DNA of 64,000 nucleotides, from the NCBI RefSeq assembly GCF_050859505.1, contig NZ_CP193934.1:2170001-2234000 (forward strand). The letters run 5' to 3'. The notes under the pieces are model-generated. The model was not told the origin of the DNA, made no database searches, and was given only the letters and a program-made list of their open reading frames with translations. The stretch is from Marinirhabdus sp050859505. GTDB lineage: Bacteria > Bacteroidota > Bacteroidia > Flavobacteriales > Flavobacteriaceae. This document shows positions 8,294 through 15,761 of this stretch, one piece after another (within the stretch, counting starts at the first letter, position 1; each line of letters opens with the position of its first letter). The position numbers and the translations under genes were made by a program.

Positions 8294-8328
8294 CACCCTG
8301 TTTTAAAATAACTTAAAAGAATATAGTA

Positions 8329-8568
8329 ATGTCAAGAGTTTGTGAGCTTACGGGCAAAAGAGCAATGGTAGGGAACAATGTATCCCACGCGATGAACAAG
8401 ACAAAGCGTAAATTTAACGTGAATCTCGTTAAAAAACGTTTCTACATCCCAGAAGAAGACCAGTGGTTAACACTTAAAGTGTGTACTTCTGTGTTAAAAG
8501 ACATCAATAAAAAAGGTATCTACGCTGTAGTGAAAGAAGCCCGTACAAAAGGCTTTTTAAACCAATAG
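8329..8568 (+). CDS. rpmB: 50S ribosomal protein L28 (bL28)
   Basis: The 79-residue basic protein matches bL28: MSRVCELTGKRAMVGNNVSH at the start, NLVKKRFYIPEE and the typical GLDDV-region equivalent replaced by KDINKKGIYAV near the end. It is a large-subunit ribosomal protein. It is the first gene of the run rpmB, rpmG and DUF4295, with gaps of 25 and 8 bases, followed by a terminator; ftsY lies next on the same strand. This gene order is widespread in Bacteroidetes. Confidence 0.96.
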   Translation: MSRVCELTGKRAMVGNNVSHAMNKTKRKFNVNLVKKRFYIPEEDQWLTLKVCTSVLKDINKKGIYAVVKEARTKGFLNQ

Positions 8569-8593
8569 TCAAATACAATAAAAGCATAAGACA

Positions 8594-8776
8594 ATGGCTA
8601 AAAGAGGAAACAGAGTTCAGGTAATCTTAGAATGTACCGAGCACAAAGAAAGTGGGCAAGCGGGAACGTCTCGTTACATCACTACAAAAAATAAAAAGAA
8701 CACTCCAGACCGTATGGAGTTGAAGAAATTCAACCCTATTCTTAAAAAAATGACGGTTCATAAAGAGATTAAATAA
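8594..8776 (+). CDS. rpmG: 50S ribosomal protein L33 (bL33)
   Basis: The 60-residue product has the bL33 features VQVILECTEHK, RYITTKNKKNTPDRMELKKF and a basic C-terminal end. Only one cysteine is present, so this is the zinc-free (C-minus) type and not the four-cysteine form. It sits 25 bases after rpmB and 8 bases before the DUF4295 gene, in one operon. Confidence 0.96.
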   Translation: MAKRGNRVQVILECTEHKESGQAGTSRYITTKNKKNTPDRMELKKFNPILKKMTVHKEIK

Positions 8777-8784
8777 TTTGAGTT

Positions 8785-8937
8785 ATGGCAAAGAAATCAG
8801 TAGCATCATTACAAACAGGATCTAAGCGTTTAACCAAAGCTATAAAGATGGTAAAGTCTGAAAAGACTGGAGCGTATACATTTGTTGAGTCCATTATGGC
8901 TCCAGACCTTGTAAACGATTGGTTAAACAATAAATAA
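8785..8937 (+). CDS. DUF4295 family small basic protein, probable Bacteroidetes-specific ribosomal protein
   Basis: A 50-residue protein starts at the ATG at 8785 (MAKKSVASLQTGSKR) and ends ...LVNDWLNNK. It is small, basic, begins MAKK like many ribosomal proteins, and is cotranscribed with rpmB and rpmG. It corresponds to the DUF4295 family found next to rpmG in Bacteroidetes. From memory, the Flavobacterium johnsoniae ribosome structure contains an additional large-subunit protein named bL38; this may be that protein, but I cannot confirm the match here. Confidence 0.85.
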   Translation: MAKKSVASLQTGSKRLTKAIKMVKSEKTGAYTFVESIMAPDLVNDWLNNK

Positions 8938-8958
8938 CCAATTCGTATAAAATTTAAC

Positions 8959-8989
8959 AAAGCCACTTTTTTTAGAAAGGTGGCTTTTT
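8959..8989 (+). terminator. Rho-independent terminator of the rpmB operon
   Basis: AAAGCCAC-type left arm (8959-8966) pairs with GTGGCTTT (8980-8987), ending in five T. Confidence 0.82.
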
Positions 8990-9008
8990 GTATTTTTAAT
9001 GGATTTTA

Positions 9009-9074
9009 GGGCGTGCCTCGCCGCGGCGAGTCGGGCTTTCGTCGCTACACGGTAGCGTACTCAATCCCTCACGC
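9009..9074. repeat. GC-rich cloverleaf-like repeat (REP-like) before ftsY
   Basis: Closing arms GCGTG (9011-9015) and CACGC (9070-9074) enclose a perfect 14-bp palindrome CTCGCCGCGGCGAG (9017-9030) and a hairpin CGCTAC/GTAGCG with a 3-base loop (9043-9057). The composition differs sharply from the AT-rich surroundings. It resembles dispersed hairpin elements I have seen in flavobacterial genomes (a GGGCGTGCC...GTCGGGCTTTC...CAATCCCTCACGC frame), from memory only. Confidence 0.65.
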
Positions 9075-9129
9075 AACATAAAAATCTATAAAATCAACCG
9101 CGACAACCGCTAAACTCATCCACTAACCC

Positions 9130-10083
9130 ATGAGCTTTTTTAAAAAAATATTCAGCAAAGAAAAAAAAGAAACCCTTGACAAGGGACTAGAGAAATCTAA
9201 AAACAATTTTTTTGATAAGCTTTCCAAAGCAGTTGCAGGGAAAAGCAAAGTAGATGATGACGTTCTTGATAATCTAGAAGAAATACTGGTTTCTAGTGAT
9301 GTAGGCGTCAATACTACCTTAAAAATTATTAAACGTATAGAAGCGCGTGTCGAAAAAGATAAGTACGTAGGTACAGAAGAACTCAACCAGATCTTACGTG
9401 AAGAAATTGCGGGTCTACTTAGCAAAACGAACCAAGGTAATGCAACCGAGTTTGAAGTTCCTTCCGCAAATAAACCTCACGTCATTATGGTTGTGGGTGT
9501 AAACGGTGTAGGTAAAACTACTACCATTGGTAAACTAGCATATCAATTTAAAAAAGCGGGTAAAAAAGTGGTTTTAGGTGCGGCAGATACCTTCCGTGCA
9601 GCAGCCATTGACCAACTGCAAGTTTGGGCAGACCGTACGGGGGTTCCTATTGTAAAACAAAGTATGGGGAGTGATCCAGCGAGCGTTGCTTTTGATACCT
9701 TACAGAGTGCTGTAAACCAAAATGCAGATGTAGTAATTATCGATACTGCAGGACGTTTGCACAACAAAGTAAACCTAATGAACGAGCTTACCAAAGTAAA
9801 GCGCGTGATGCAAAAAGTGATAGGCGATGCACCCCATGAAGTATTATTGGTTTTGGATGGTTCTACAGGGCAAAATGCTTTTGAACAAGCAAAACAATTT
9901 ACAGCAGCTACCGAAGTTACAAGCCTTGCGGTAACAAAACTAGACGGTACAGCCAAAGGAGGCGTAGTAATTGGGATTAGTGATCAGTTTCAAATACCTG
10001 TAAAATATATTGGTGTTGGTGAAGGCATAGAAGATTTACAAGTATTTAATAAAATTGAATTTGTGGATAGTTTTTTTAAGTAA
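9130..10083 (+). CDS. ftsY: Signal recognition particle receptor FtsY
   Basis: The 317-residue protein has a short basic, charged N-terminal (A) segment, the helical N domain (about 25-100) and the SRP GTPase: G1 GVNGVGKT (123-130), DTFRAAA (153-159), G3 DTAGR (205-209) and G4 TKLDG (269-273). It docks the SRP-ribosome complex at the inner membrane for cotranslational insertion. The short acidic N-terminal region is typical of Bacteroidetes compared with E. coli. It is separated from the ribosomal-protein operon by a terminator and the GC-rich repeat, so it probably has its own promoter, which I could not identify. Confidence 0.95.
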   Translation: MSFFKKIFSKEKKETLDKGLEKSKNNFFDKLSKAVAGKSKVDDDVLDNLEEILVSSDVGVNTTLKIIKRIEARVEKDKYVGTEELNQILREEIAGLLSKTNQGNATEFEVPSANKPHVIMVVGVNGVGKTTTIGKLAYQFKKAGKKVVLGAADTFRAAAIDQLQVWADRTGVPIVKQSMGSDPASVAFDTLQSAVNQNADVVIIDTAGRLHNKVNLMNELTKVKRVMQKVIGDAPHEVLLVLDGSTGQNAFEQAKQFTAATEVTSLAVTKLDGTAKGGVVIGISDQFQIPVKYIGVGEGIEDLQVFNKIEFVDSFFK

Positions 10084-10091
10084 ATAATCTT

Positions 10092-10745
10092 GTGAATTTC
10101 TACATTAGGCTATTGTTTCAACTTTCCAGTGTACTTTTATTTTCTCAAGTACAAAGCAAAGTTCTTGTGGATATTACATTAATAGACACTACTTTTCAAT
10201 TTCAAACATCTAAAGTAGCTATCGATTCTGCAGCATACTTACCACATGGATTCAGGATTTATGAGCCAGTTAGTCATACTAGTTATGGCTATATCTTGCC
10301 AGATAATTTTTATCGATTTTCAATGGAGGATAGTACGGGGAACATAACTTCGTATAAGACTCTAGAAATTGGATCTGTGGTAGATTTACCAAAATTAAAG
10401 TTTGTAAAAATACTTGCTGAAGTGAATCCAGAAGATCTCGAGAATGGAAAGGTTAATCTGTTTGTTCATTATTATTATCAGGAAAAACCAAATTGGCTGA
10501 ATTTTTCGATACCTCCCAAAAAAAAATATCACGAGTATATAAGCAAGTCCTTTTATGTACAAGACCATGAAAAATTGTTTTTAATATATGATGATTTTAC
10601 TAATAGTGTGCCACTATTTGGAAGAAATAGATTGAAGCAATATATATCTAAAGAACAGTTTAAAAAAATTCGAAATGCTACCGAAACTGAAATATATATT
10701 TTAAATTTAATTTTGAAACACAATAATTCTGTTACAGAATATTAA
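10092..10745 (+). CDS. Secreted protein of unknown function
   Basis: A GTG at 10092, 8 bases after ftsY, opens a 217-residue frame. The N-terminus (MNFYIRLLFQLSSVLLFSQVQS) is a plausible signal peptide. The rest is rich in aromatic residues, with IPPKKKYHEYISKSFYVQ and a helical C-terminal end; no domain is recognised. Codon usage is noticeably more AT-rich than in ftsY (many ATA, TTT, AAT codons), so it may be a lineage-specific gene. It could be cotranscribed with ftsY. Confidence 0.6.
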   Translation: MNFYIRLLFQLSSVLLFSQVQSKVLVDITLIDTTFQFQTSKVAIDSAAYLPHGFRIYEPVSHTSYGYILPDNFYRFSMEDSTGNITSYKTLEIGSVVDLPKLKFVKILAEVNPEDLENGKVNLFVHYYYQEKPNWLNFSIPPKKKYHEYISKSFYVQDHEKLFLIYDDFTNSVPLFGRNRLKQYISKEQFKKIRNATETEIYILNLILKHNNSVTEY

Positions 10746-10785
10746 ATTTATACCCAATAAAACCCGAACTAAAATACTTACCAAA

Positions 10786-11373
10786 GTGATACATCCACAT
10801 ACCGAATTACAATTTATAAGTGAAGAGATAGGTCACGGCGTGATCGCTACACAATTTATTCCAGCGGGCACTATTACCTGGGTGCTTGACCAGTTGGACA
10901 GAGAATTTACACTGAAGCAGTTTCAGGAATTTAATCCGCTCTATCAAAACATTTTAGACACGTATTCCTACCGAAACAGCAAAGGGAACTATGTGCTGTG
11001 CTGGGATCACGGTAGATTTGTAAACCACAGTTTTAAATCCAATTGCCTTTCAACCGCGTACGATTTTGAAATCGCCATCCGCGATATTCATCCCGGAGAA
11101 CAACTTACAGACGATTATGGTTATTTAAATGTAGACACACCATTCCGTGCTTCGGAAGAAGGGACTAAAAGAAAAACTGTATATCCGGACGATCTTAAAA
11201 ATTATCATAAAACTTGGGATAAGAAAATAGCAGCAGTTTTCCCCAACATCAATACCTTAGACCAACCTTTAGAAATCCTGCTTTCAAAAGATATTAAAAA
11301 AACTATTAAAAACGTTATTGAAGGGGCTGAGCCATTAGAATCAATTCTTAAAATTTATTTCCCAAGAAAGTAA
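10786..11373 (+). CDS. SET domain protein
   Basis: The 195-residue product starts at GTG 10786. It carries SET-domain signatures: GHGVIAT (16-22, AdoMet-binding), GRFVNHSFKSNC with the NHS triad (80-82), and LTDDYGYLN (DDYGY 109-113). SET proteins transfer methyl groups from S-adenosylmethionine to lysine; bacterial members often act on ribosomal or secreted proteins. The cysteine-rich post-SET zinc site is missing, as is usual in bacteria. Substrate unknown. It stands alone, 40 bases after the preceding gene and 159 bases before rimO. Confidence 0.82.
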   Translation: MIHPHTELQFISEEIGHGVIATQFIPAGTITWVLDQLDREFTLKQFQEFNPLYQNILDTYSYRNSKGNYVLCWDHGRFVNHSFKSNCLSTAYDFEIAIRDIHPGEQLTDDYGYLNVDTPFRASEEGTKRKTVYPDDLKNYHKTWDKKIAAVFPNINTLDQPLEILLSKDIKKTIKNVIEGAEPLESILKIYFPRK

Positions 11374-11445
11374 GTCGTTATACGTGAAGGCAATTTTTTT
11401 AAAACAACTTAACTTTCCTTCATTTTGCTCGAGAGGTGCAATAGC

Positions 11446-11474
11446 TTGTTTCACACAAAAATACCGTACCTTTG
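11446..11474 (+). promoter_or_regulatory. Promoter of rimO
   Basis: TTG (11446-11448), 18-base spacer, TACCTTTG (11467-11474) followed by CACCC; the ATG is 58 bases downstream. Confidence 0.65.
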
Positions 11475-11532
11475 CACCCGCTTTAGCAGAGCGTAACTCG
11501 TAATTCTAAAATTGTACCTCGTACCCTAAAAT

Positions 11533-12837
11533 ATGCGCACAAAAACATTAAAAAAGAACAAAATTAACGTAGTCACTTTAGGCTGTTCCAAAAACGTTTA
11601 CGACAGTGAAGTATTGATGGGGCAATTACGTGCCAACAATAAAGAGGTGGTACACGAAGAGGAAGGAAACGTAGTGGTAATTAACACCTGCGGTTTCATT
11701 GCCAACGCAAAAGAGGAGAGTATAAATACTATTTTAGAATACGTACAGAAAAAAGAAGATGGTTTTGTAGACAAAGTTTTTGTGACGGGTTGCCTTTCCG
11801 AAAGATACAAACCAGATCTTCAAAAAGAAATCCCCAACGTAGACCAATACTTCGGAACAACAGAATTACCTGGCTTACTAAAAGCCTTGGGAGCCGATTA
11901 TAAACACGAATTAATAGGCGAACGTCTAACTACAACACCAAAAAATTACGCCTACCTAAAAATTGCTGAAGGATGTGATAGACCGTGCTCTTTTTGTGCG
12001 ATTCCAATTATGCGTGGTAAACATCGTAGCACACCCATAGAAAATTTAGTCATCGAAGCCGAAAAATTGGCTGCAAATGGTGTAAAAGAATTGATATTGA
12101 TTGCGCAAGATCTAACGTATTACGGATTAGATATCTACAAAAAACGGAACCTAGCAGAACTTCTTCAGAAGTTAGTAAAAGTAACAGGTATTGAATGGAT
12201 TCGTCTGCATTACGCGTTCCCAACGGGTTTCCCAATGGATGTGCTGGAGGTAATGAAAAATGAACCTAAGGTTTGTAATTATATAGATATTCCGCTGCAA
12301 CACATTGCAGATCCTATTTTAAAAAGTATGCGTCGCGGTACTACCAAAGCAAAGACTACAAAATTGCTGGACGAGTTTAGAGCCGCCGTTCCAGGTATGG
12401 CAATACGTACTACCTTGATTGTTGGCTATCCAGGAGAAACCGAAGAAGATTTCCAGACCCTCAAACAATGGGTTATCGAGCAACGTTTTGAGCGTATGGG
12501 ATGTTTTACGTATTCTCACGAAGAGAACACCCACGCGTATAATTTGGAAGACGACGTGCCAGAAGATGTGAAGATGCAACGAGCCAATGAGATTATGGAA
12601 GTACAAAGCCAGATTTCATGGGAGTTGAATCAACAGAAAATAGGGAAAACCTTCCGTGTTATTATAGACAGAAAAGAAGGAAGTTATTACGTAGGTCGCA
12701 CCGAGTTTGACAGCCCAGACGTAGACAACGAAGTATTGGTAAATGCAGAAGAGGGTTATTTGCGTACAGGTGAATTTTTCAACGTAAATATTACCGCCGC
12801 AGAAGATTTTGATTTATACGCAGAAGTGGTTAAATAG
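11533..12837 (+). CDS. rimO: Ribosomal protein S12 methylthiotransferase RimO
   Basis: The 434-residue enzyme has the three domains of methylthiotransferases: UPF0004 with cysteines C18 (TLGCSKN), C53 (NTCGF) and C87 (TGCLS) for one iron-sulfur cluster; radical SAM with C148, C152 and C155 (CDRPCSFCAIP) for the second; and a C-terminal TRAM domain. GCSKN and CDRPCSFC are typical of RimO and not of MiaB. It adds a methylthio group to an aspartate of ribosomal protein uS12. A second methylthiotransferase, mtaB, lies about 3 kb downstream. Confidence 0.95.
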   Translation: MRTKTLKKNKINVVTLGCSKNVYDSEVLMGQLRANNKEVVHEEEGNVVVINTCGFIANAKEESINTILEYVQKKEDGFVDKVFVTGCLSERYKPDLQKEIPNVDQYFGTTELPGLLKALGADYKHELIGERLTTTPKNYAYLKIAEGCDRPCSFCAIPIMRGKHRSTPIENLVIEAEKLAANGVKELILIAQDLTYYGLDIYKKRNLAELLQKLVKVTGIEWIRLHYAFPTGFPMDVLEVMKNEPKVCNYIDIPLQHIADPILKSMRRGTTKAKTTKLLDEFRAAVPGMAIRTTLIVGYPGETEEDFQTLKQWVIEQRFERMGCFTYSHEENTHAYNLEDDVPEDVKMQRANEIMEVQSQISWELNQQKIGKTFRVIIDRKEGSYYVGRTEFDSPDVDNEVLVNAEEGYLRTGEFFNVNITAAEDFDLYAEVVK

Positions 12838-12998
12838 TCATTTCGACGATAGGAGAAATCACACAATCAGCACATCCCGAAGTTCATTAAGACTTTCCTC
12901 ACTCGAATGTAATCTCTCAGTCGTGCCTCCTTCGAGATGACAACAGTAGTCATTTCGAACGAGCAATAGCGAGGAGTAATCACACAATCAGCACATCC
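12837..12998. repeat. Duplicated dispersed-repeat unit after rimO
   Basis: In a 321-base gap, two segments start with AGTCATTTCGA (12836-12846 and 12948-12958), and both carry the identical 20-mer ATCACACAATCAGCACATCC (12858-12877 and 12979-12998). Between them TTCGAGATGAC (12931-12941) is a near-perfect inverted copy of the left end GTCATTTCGA, so the first unit has terminal inverted repeats about 105 bp apart. No coding sequence is inside. The unit starts on the last bases of the rimO stop codon. Confidence 0.75.
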
Positions 12999-13079
12999 TA
13001 TTTTTTAATTGAGTTTACTCACTTAAGTTATTTGGTATTAAAAGAATTACTACACCACACAAAAAGGAACAATTTTCCC

Positions 13080-13087
13080 TATTTTTG
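13080..13087 (+). promoter_or_regulatory. Possible -7 box for the lipoprotein gene
   Basis: TATTTTTG (13080-13087) fits TAnnTTTG, 71 bases before the ATG. No TTG at -33 spacing. The leader that follows contains a GC-richer stretch (13101-13145) unlike its surroundings. Confidence 0.35.
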
Positions 13088-13158
13088 AAGTTATAACCAA
13101 TGCCTCCGTGCAGCCCAGCGATTCCCTGCGTCTCTCTGTGTACTAGCAATCCCTAAAT

Positions 13159-14424
13159 ATGAAACATATATTTGTAGTATTCCTCCTTTTATCAGTAATA
13201 GGTTGTAATGAAAAAAAACAACAAGCAGATAACGAGTCGGTTGAAAAAACTGTAGTAGAAAATACTAAAAACGACAATGTAGTCTCCTTAAATAACCCTT
13301 CCGAAGAAAACAGCCAACTCCCAAGGTTGTATAGCAATGGAACAGAGATATATTTTTCATGGGTTACCAAAAAAGACACGACCAATTTTCTAAACTATTC
13401 AAAATATAATGGGACAGATTGGACACCTAAAACGTTGGTAGCAACTGGCAACGATTGGTTTGTGAATTGGGCAGATTTCCCTGCATTAGCTGAAAATAAT
13501 GGTACTGTCTTAACGAATCTTTTACAGAAATCTGCCGATGGAACCTATACCTACGATGTAAAACTGAATTTATTTAAAGATTCAGCAACCATAAAAAATA
13601 ATTTTATCCTACACAATGACGCTACCAAAAGCGAACACGGTTTTGTATCTATACTTCCCTACAAAGATGATGGCTTTTTTATTACCTGGTTAGATGGACG
13701 GAACACGGCAGGCGGGCACGATATGGAAGGGGAACACGGGACAGGCGGAGCAATGACGCTACGCAGTGCCATAGTAGATGGAAAAGGAACCATTTCGCAA
13801 CGAACAGAGTTGGATAACCGAGTTTGCGATTGTTGCCAGACAAGTGCTGCCATGACAGCAAACGGTCCTGTAGTAGTGTATCGCGATCGTAGTGAGGAGG
13901 AAGTTCGGGATATTTCTATAGTACGAAATGTGAATGGTACGTGGACCCAACCTCAAACGGTTGGTCTAGATAACTGGAAAATCGCAGCCTGTCCGGTAAA
14001 TGGTCCTTCTGTGGATGCCATAGATAATGTAGTGGCTGTTGCCTGGTTTACAGTTACCAAAGGTGTTGGGGATGCTAAGGTGGTTTTTTCCCAAGATGGT
14101 GGAGCAACTTTTACAACGCCATTTAGTGTGTCTACAGAAAGCGCAACAGGCAGAGTGGATATTGTGGTGTTAGATGCAGCCAAAAAGGAGGCCGCACTTA
14201 TCTGGATGCAACCCAAGGGTGAAGATGAGGTTATTTATTTACTAAAGGTGAACGAAAAAGGGAGTATAGGTACTCCTGTTATAATTTCACAAACATCACC
14301 AGAACGAGCCAGCGGTTTCCCACAATTGGAAAAAGTAGGCAATGAGTTATTTCTGGCGTGGACCGAAGTTGATCAAAAAATAACAACTATTAAAACCGCA
14401 ATTATTTCCATAGATAAGCTATAG
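13159..14424 (+). CDS. Predicted lipoprotein with sialidase/BNR-like beta-propeller
   Basis: The 421-residue protein has a lipobox (LLLSVIGC, lipidated C16) and then repeated blades with sialidase-like features, for example FITWLDGRN, VVFSQDGGATFTTPFSV (Asp-box-like SxDGGxTF) and ELFLAWTEV. It is likely a surface or periplasmic beta-propeller; sugar hydrolysis is not shown because the catalytic Arg triad and nucleophile cannot be assigned. An unusual C-D-C-C cluster (C223, C225, C226; RVCDCCQTS) and a His/Gly-rich stretch GGHDMEGEHGTGG (185-197) suggest metal or disulfide chemistry. The downstream glycosyltransferase begins shortly after. Confidence 0.7.
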   Translation: MKHIFVVFLLLSVIGCNEKKQQADNESVEKTVVENTKNDNVVSLNNPSEENSQLPRLYSNGTEIYFSWVTKKDTTNFLNYSKYNGTDWTPKTLVATGNDWFVNWADFPALAENNGTVLTNLLQKSADGTYTYDVKLNLFKDSATIKNNFILHNDATKSEHGFVSILPYKDDGFFITWLDGRNTAGGHDMEGEHGTGGAMTLRSAIVDGKGTISQRTELDNRVCDCCQTSAAMTANGPVVVYRDRSEEEVRDISIVRNVNGTWTQPQTVGLDNWKIAACPVNGPSVDAIDNVVAVAWFTVTKGVGDAKVVFSQDGGATFTTPFSVSTESATGRVDIVVLDAAKKEAALIWMQPKGEDEVIYLLKVNEKGSIGTPVIISQTSPERASGFPQLEKVGNELFLAWTEVDQKITTIKTAIISIDKL

Positions 14425-14429
14425 TTTTT

Positions 14430-14450
14430 ACAAACCACAAACCACAAACC
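14430..14450 (+). repeat. Heptanucleotide array ACAAACC x3
   Basis: Three exact tandem copies of ACAAACC; the third copy ends at 14450, directly against the CTG codon at 14451 that is the only plausible start of the next gene. Confidence 0.9.
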
Positions 14451-15686
14451 CTGAACCCCAAACTCCTCATCATAGGTCGCAACTTTCCCGAGCCCACAAC
14501 CACAGCGGCAGGAGGAAGAATGTTACAGCTTATCGATTTGTTTTTAGAACAAGGTTTTGAAAGTACTTTTGCGAGTACAGCCGTAAAATCGGAACGAAGT
14601 GTAGATTTAGCCTCTTTGCAAATAGAAGAAATTGCCATACAACTAAATGACGCTTCCTTCGATTTTTTTCTGAAAGAACTAGCGCCAGACGTTGTGCTTT
14701 TTGATCGCTTTATAACCGAAGAACAATTTGGTTGGCGTGTTGCTGAAACGTGTCCAGAGGCCTTGCGAATTTTAGATACAGAAGATTTACATTTTCTACG
14801 GAAGGCCAGGGAAGAAGCGTTCAAAAAAGATATTCCAATAACCAAAGCCAATCTTTTTACTGAATCGGCAAAACGAGAATTAGCGAGCATCCTCCGATGC
14901 GATGTAAGCTTGATCATTTCTGAAGTTGAAGTAAAACTCCTTCTTGAAACTTTCAAAATTCCTGAAGGATTGTTGTGGTATCTACCTTTTTTGGTCGCTG
15001 AAGAAATTTCCGAAGTACAGAAAAAACAACACGCTAACTTTGAAGAACGACAGCATTTTATTGCAGTAGGAAATATGAAACACGCGCCCAATGTGGCCTC
15101 TATTAAAATACTGAAGGAACACATCTGGCCAACGCTACAACAAAAATTTCCGCAAGCCGAATTGCATATCTACGGAGCCTATGTCCCGCAGCAGCTGCAA
15201 GAAATGCACAACCCGAAGGATCGTTTTTTTATCAAAGGTTGGGTTCAGGATATTTCAGAAATCATGCAAAAAGCCAGAGTGCAAGTAGCGCCTTTGCCCT
15301 TTGGAGCCGGACTTAAAGGAAAAATTCTGGATGCATTTCAAAACGGATTACCAACGGTAACAACTTCAATTGGAGCGGAGGGAATGTATGAGCGTGCTTC
15401 AAAAGCTACTATAATTGCAGATGATTGGAAAGATTTCAGTTCGCAGGCAGTAAGGCTGTATAAAGAAAAAACAGCTTGGTTGGCGGTGCAAAACGAAGGC
15501 TATAGCATAGTGATGAATCGATTTCAGAAAAATAGGTTTGCCATACCTTTTGCTGAAAGAATTTCTTTTTTGATTGAAAATTTGAAGAAACACAGAGAAC
15601 AGCATTTTATTGGGCAAATCCTTCAGTATAAAACAGTGCAGGCAACCAAGTATATGAGTAAATGGATTGAGGAAAAAGGTTCTTGA
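14451..15686 (+). CDS. GT-B fold glycosyltransferase (GT4-like), probable CTG start
   Basis: From the first ATG (14520) the frame gives 388 residues, but the reading frame is open from 14418, and codons 14451-14519 encode NPKLLIIGRNFPEP-type sequence, the expected first strand and glycine loop of a GT-B enzyme. No ATG, GTG or TTG exists in that interval; the only near-cognate codon at the right place is CTG at 14451 (411 residues). The C-terminal half has FIKGWVQDI (about residue 230-240 from the ATG), PLPFGAGLKGKILDAF and GLPTVTTSIGAEG, the sugar-nucleotide site of GT4-like enzymes. Donor and acceptor are unknown. Confidence 0.72.
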   Translation: MNPKLLIIGRNFPEPTTTAAGGRMLQLIDLFLEQGFESTFASTAVKSERSVDLASLQIEEIAIQLNDASFDFFLKELAPDVVLFDRFITEEQFGWRVAETCPEALRILDTEDLHFLRKAREEAFKKDIPITKANLFTESAKRELASILRCDVSLIISEVEVKLLLETFKIPEGLLWYLPFLVAEEISEVQKKQHANFEERQHFIAVGNMKHAPNVASIKILKEHIWPTLQQKFPQAELHIYGAYVPQQLQEMHNPKDRFFIKGWVQDISEIMQKARVQVAPLPFGAGLKGKILDAFQNGLPTVTTSIGAEGMYERASKATIIADDWKDFSSQAVRLYKEKTAWLAVQNEGYSIVMNRFQKNRFAIPFAERISFLIENLKKHREQHFIGQILQYKTVQATKYMSKWIEEKGS

Positions 15687-15733
15687 TTAGGTTCCTATCT
15701 TATAACCAAGCAGGTAATTTCAATAAAAAGCCA

Positions 15734-15741
15734 TAAATTTG
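15734..15741 (+). promoter_or_regulatory. -7 promoter box of mtaB
   Basis: TAAATTTG (15734-15741) followed by CACCC. It makes the in-frame TTG at 15750 an unlikely start, because transcription should begin about there, and supports the ATG at 15762. Confidence 0.6.
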
Positions 15742-15761
15742 CACCCGTTTTGAACGATATC

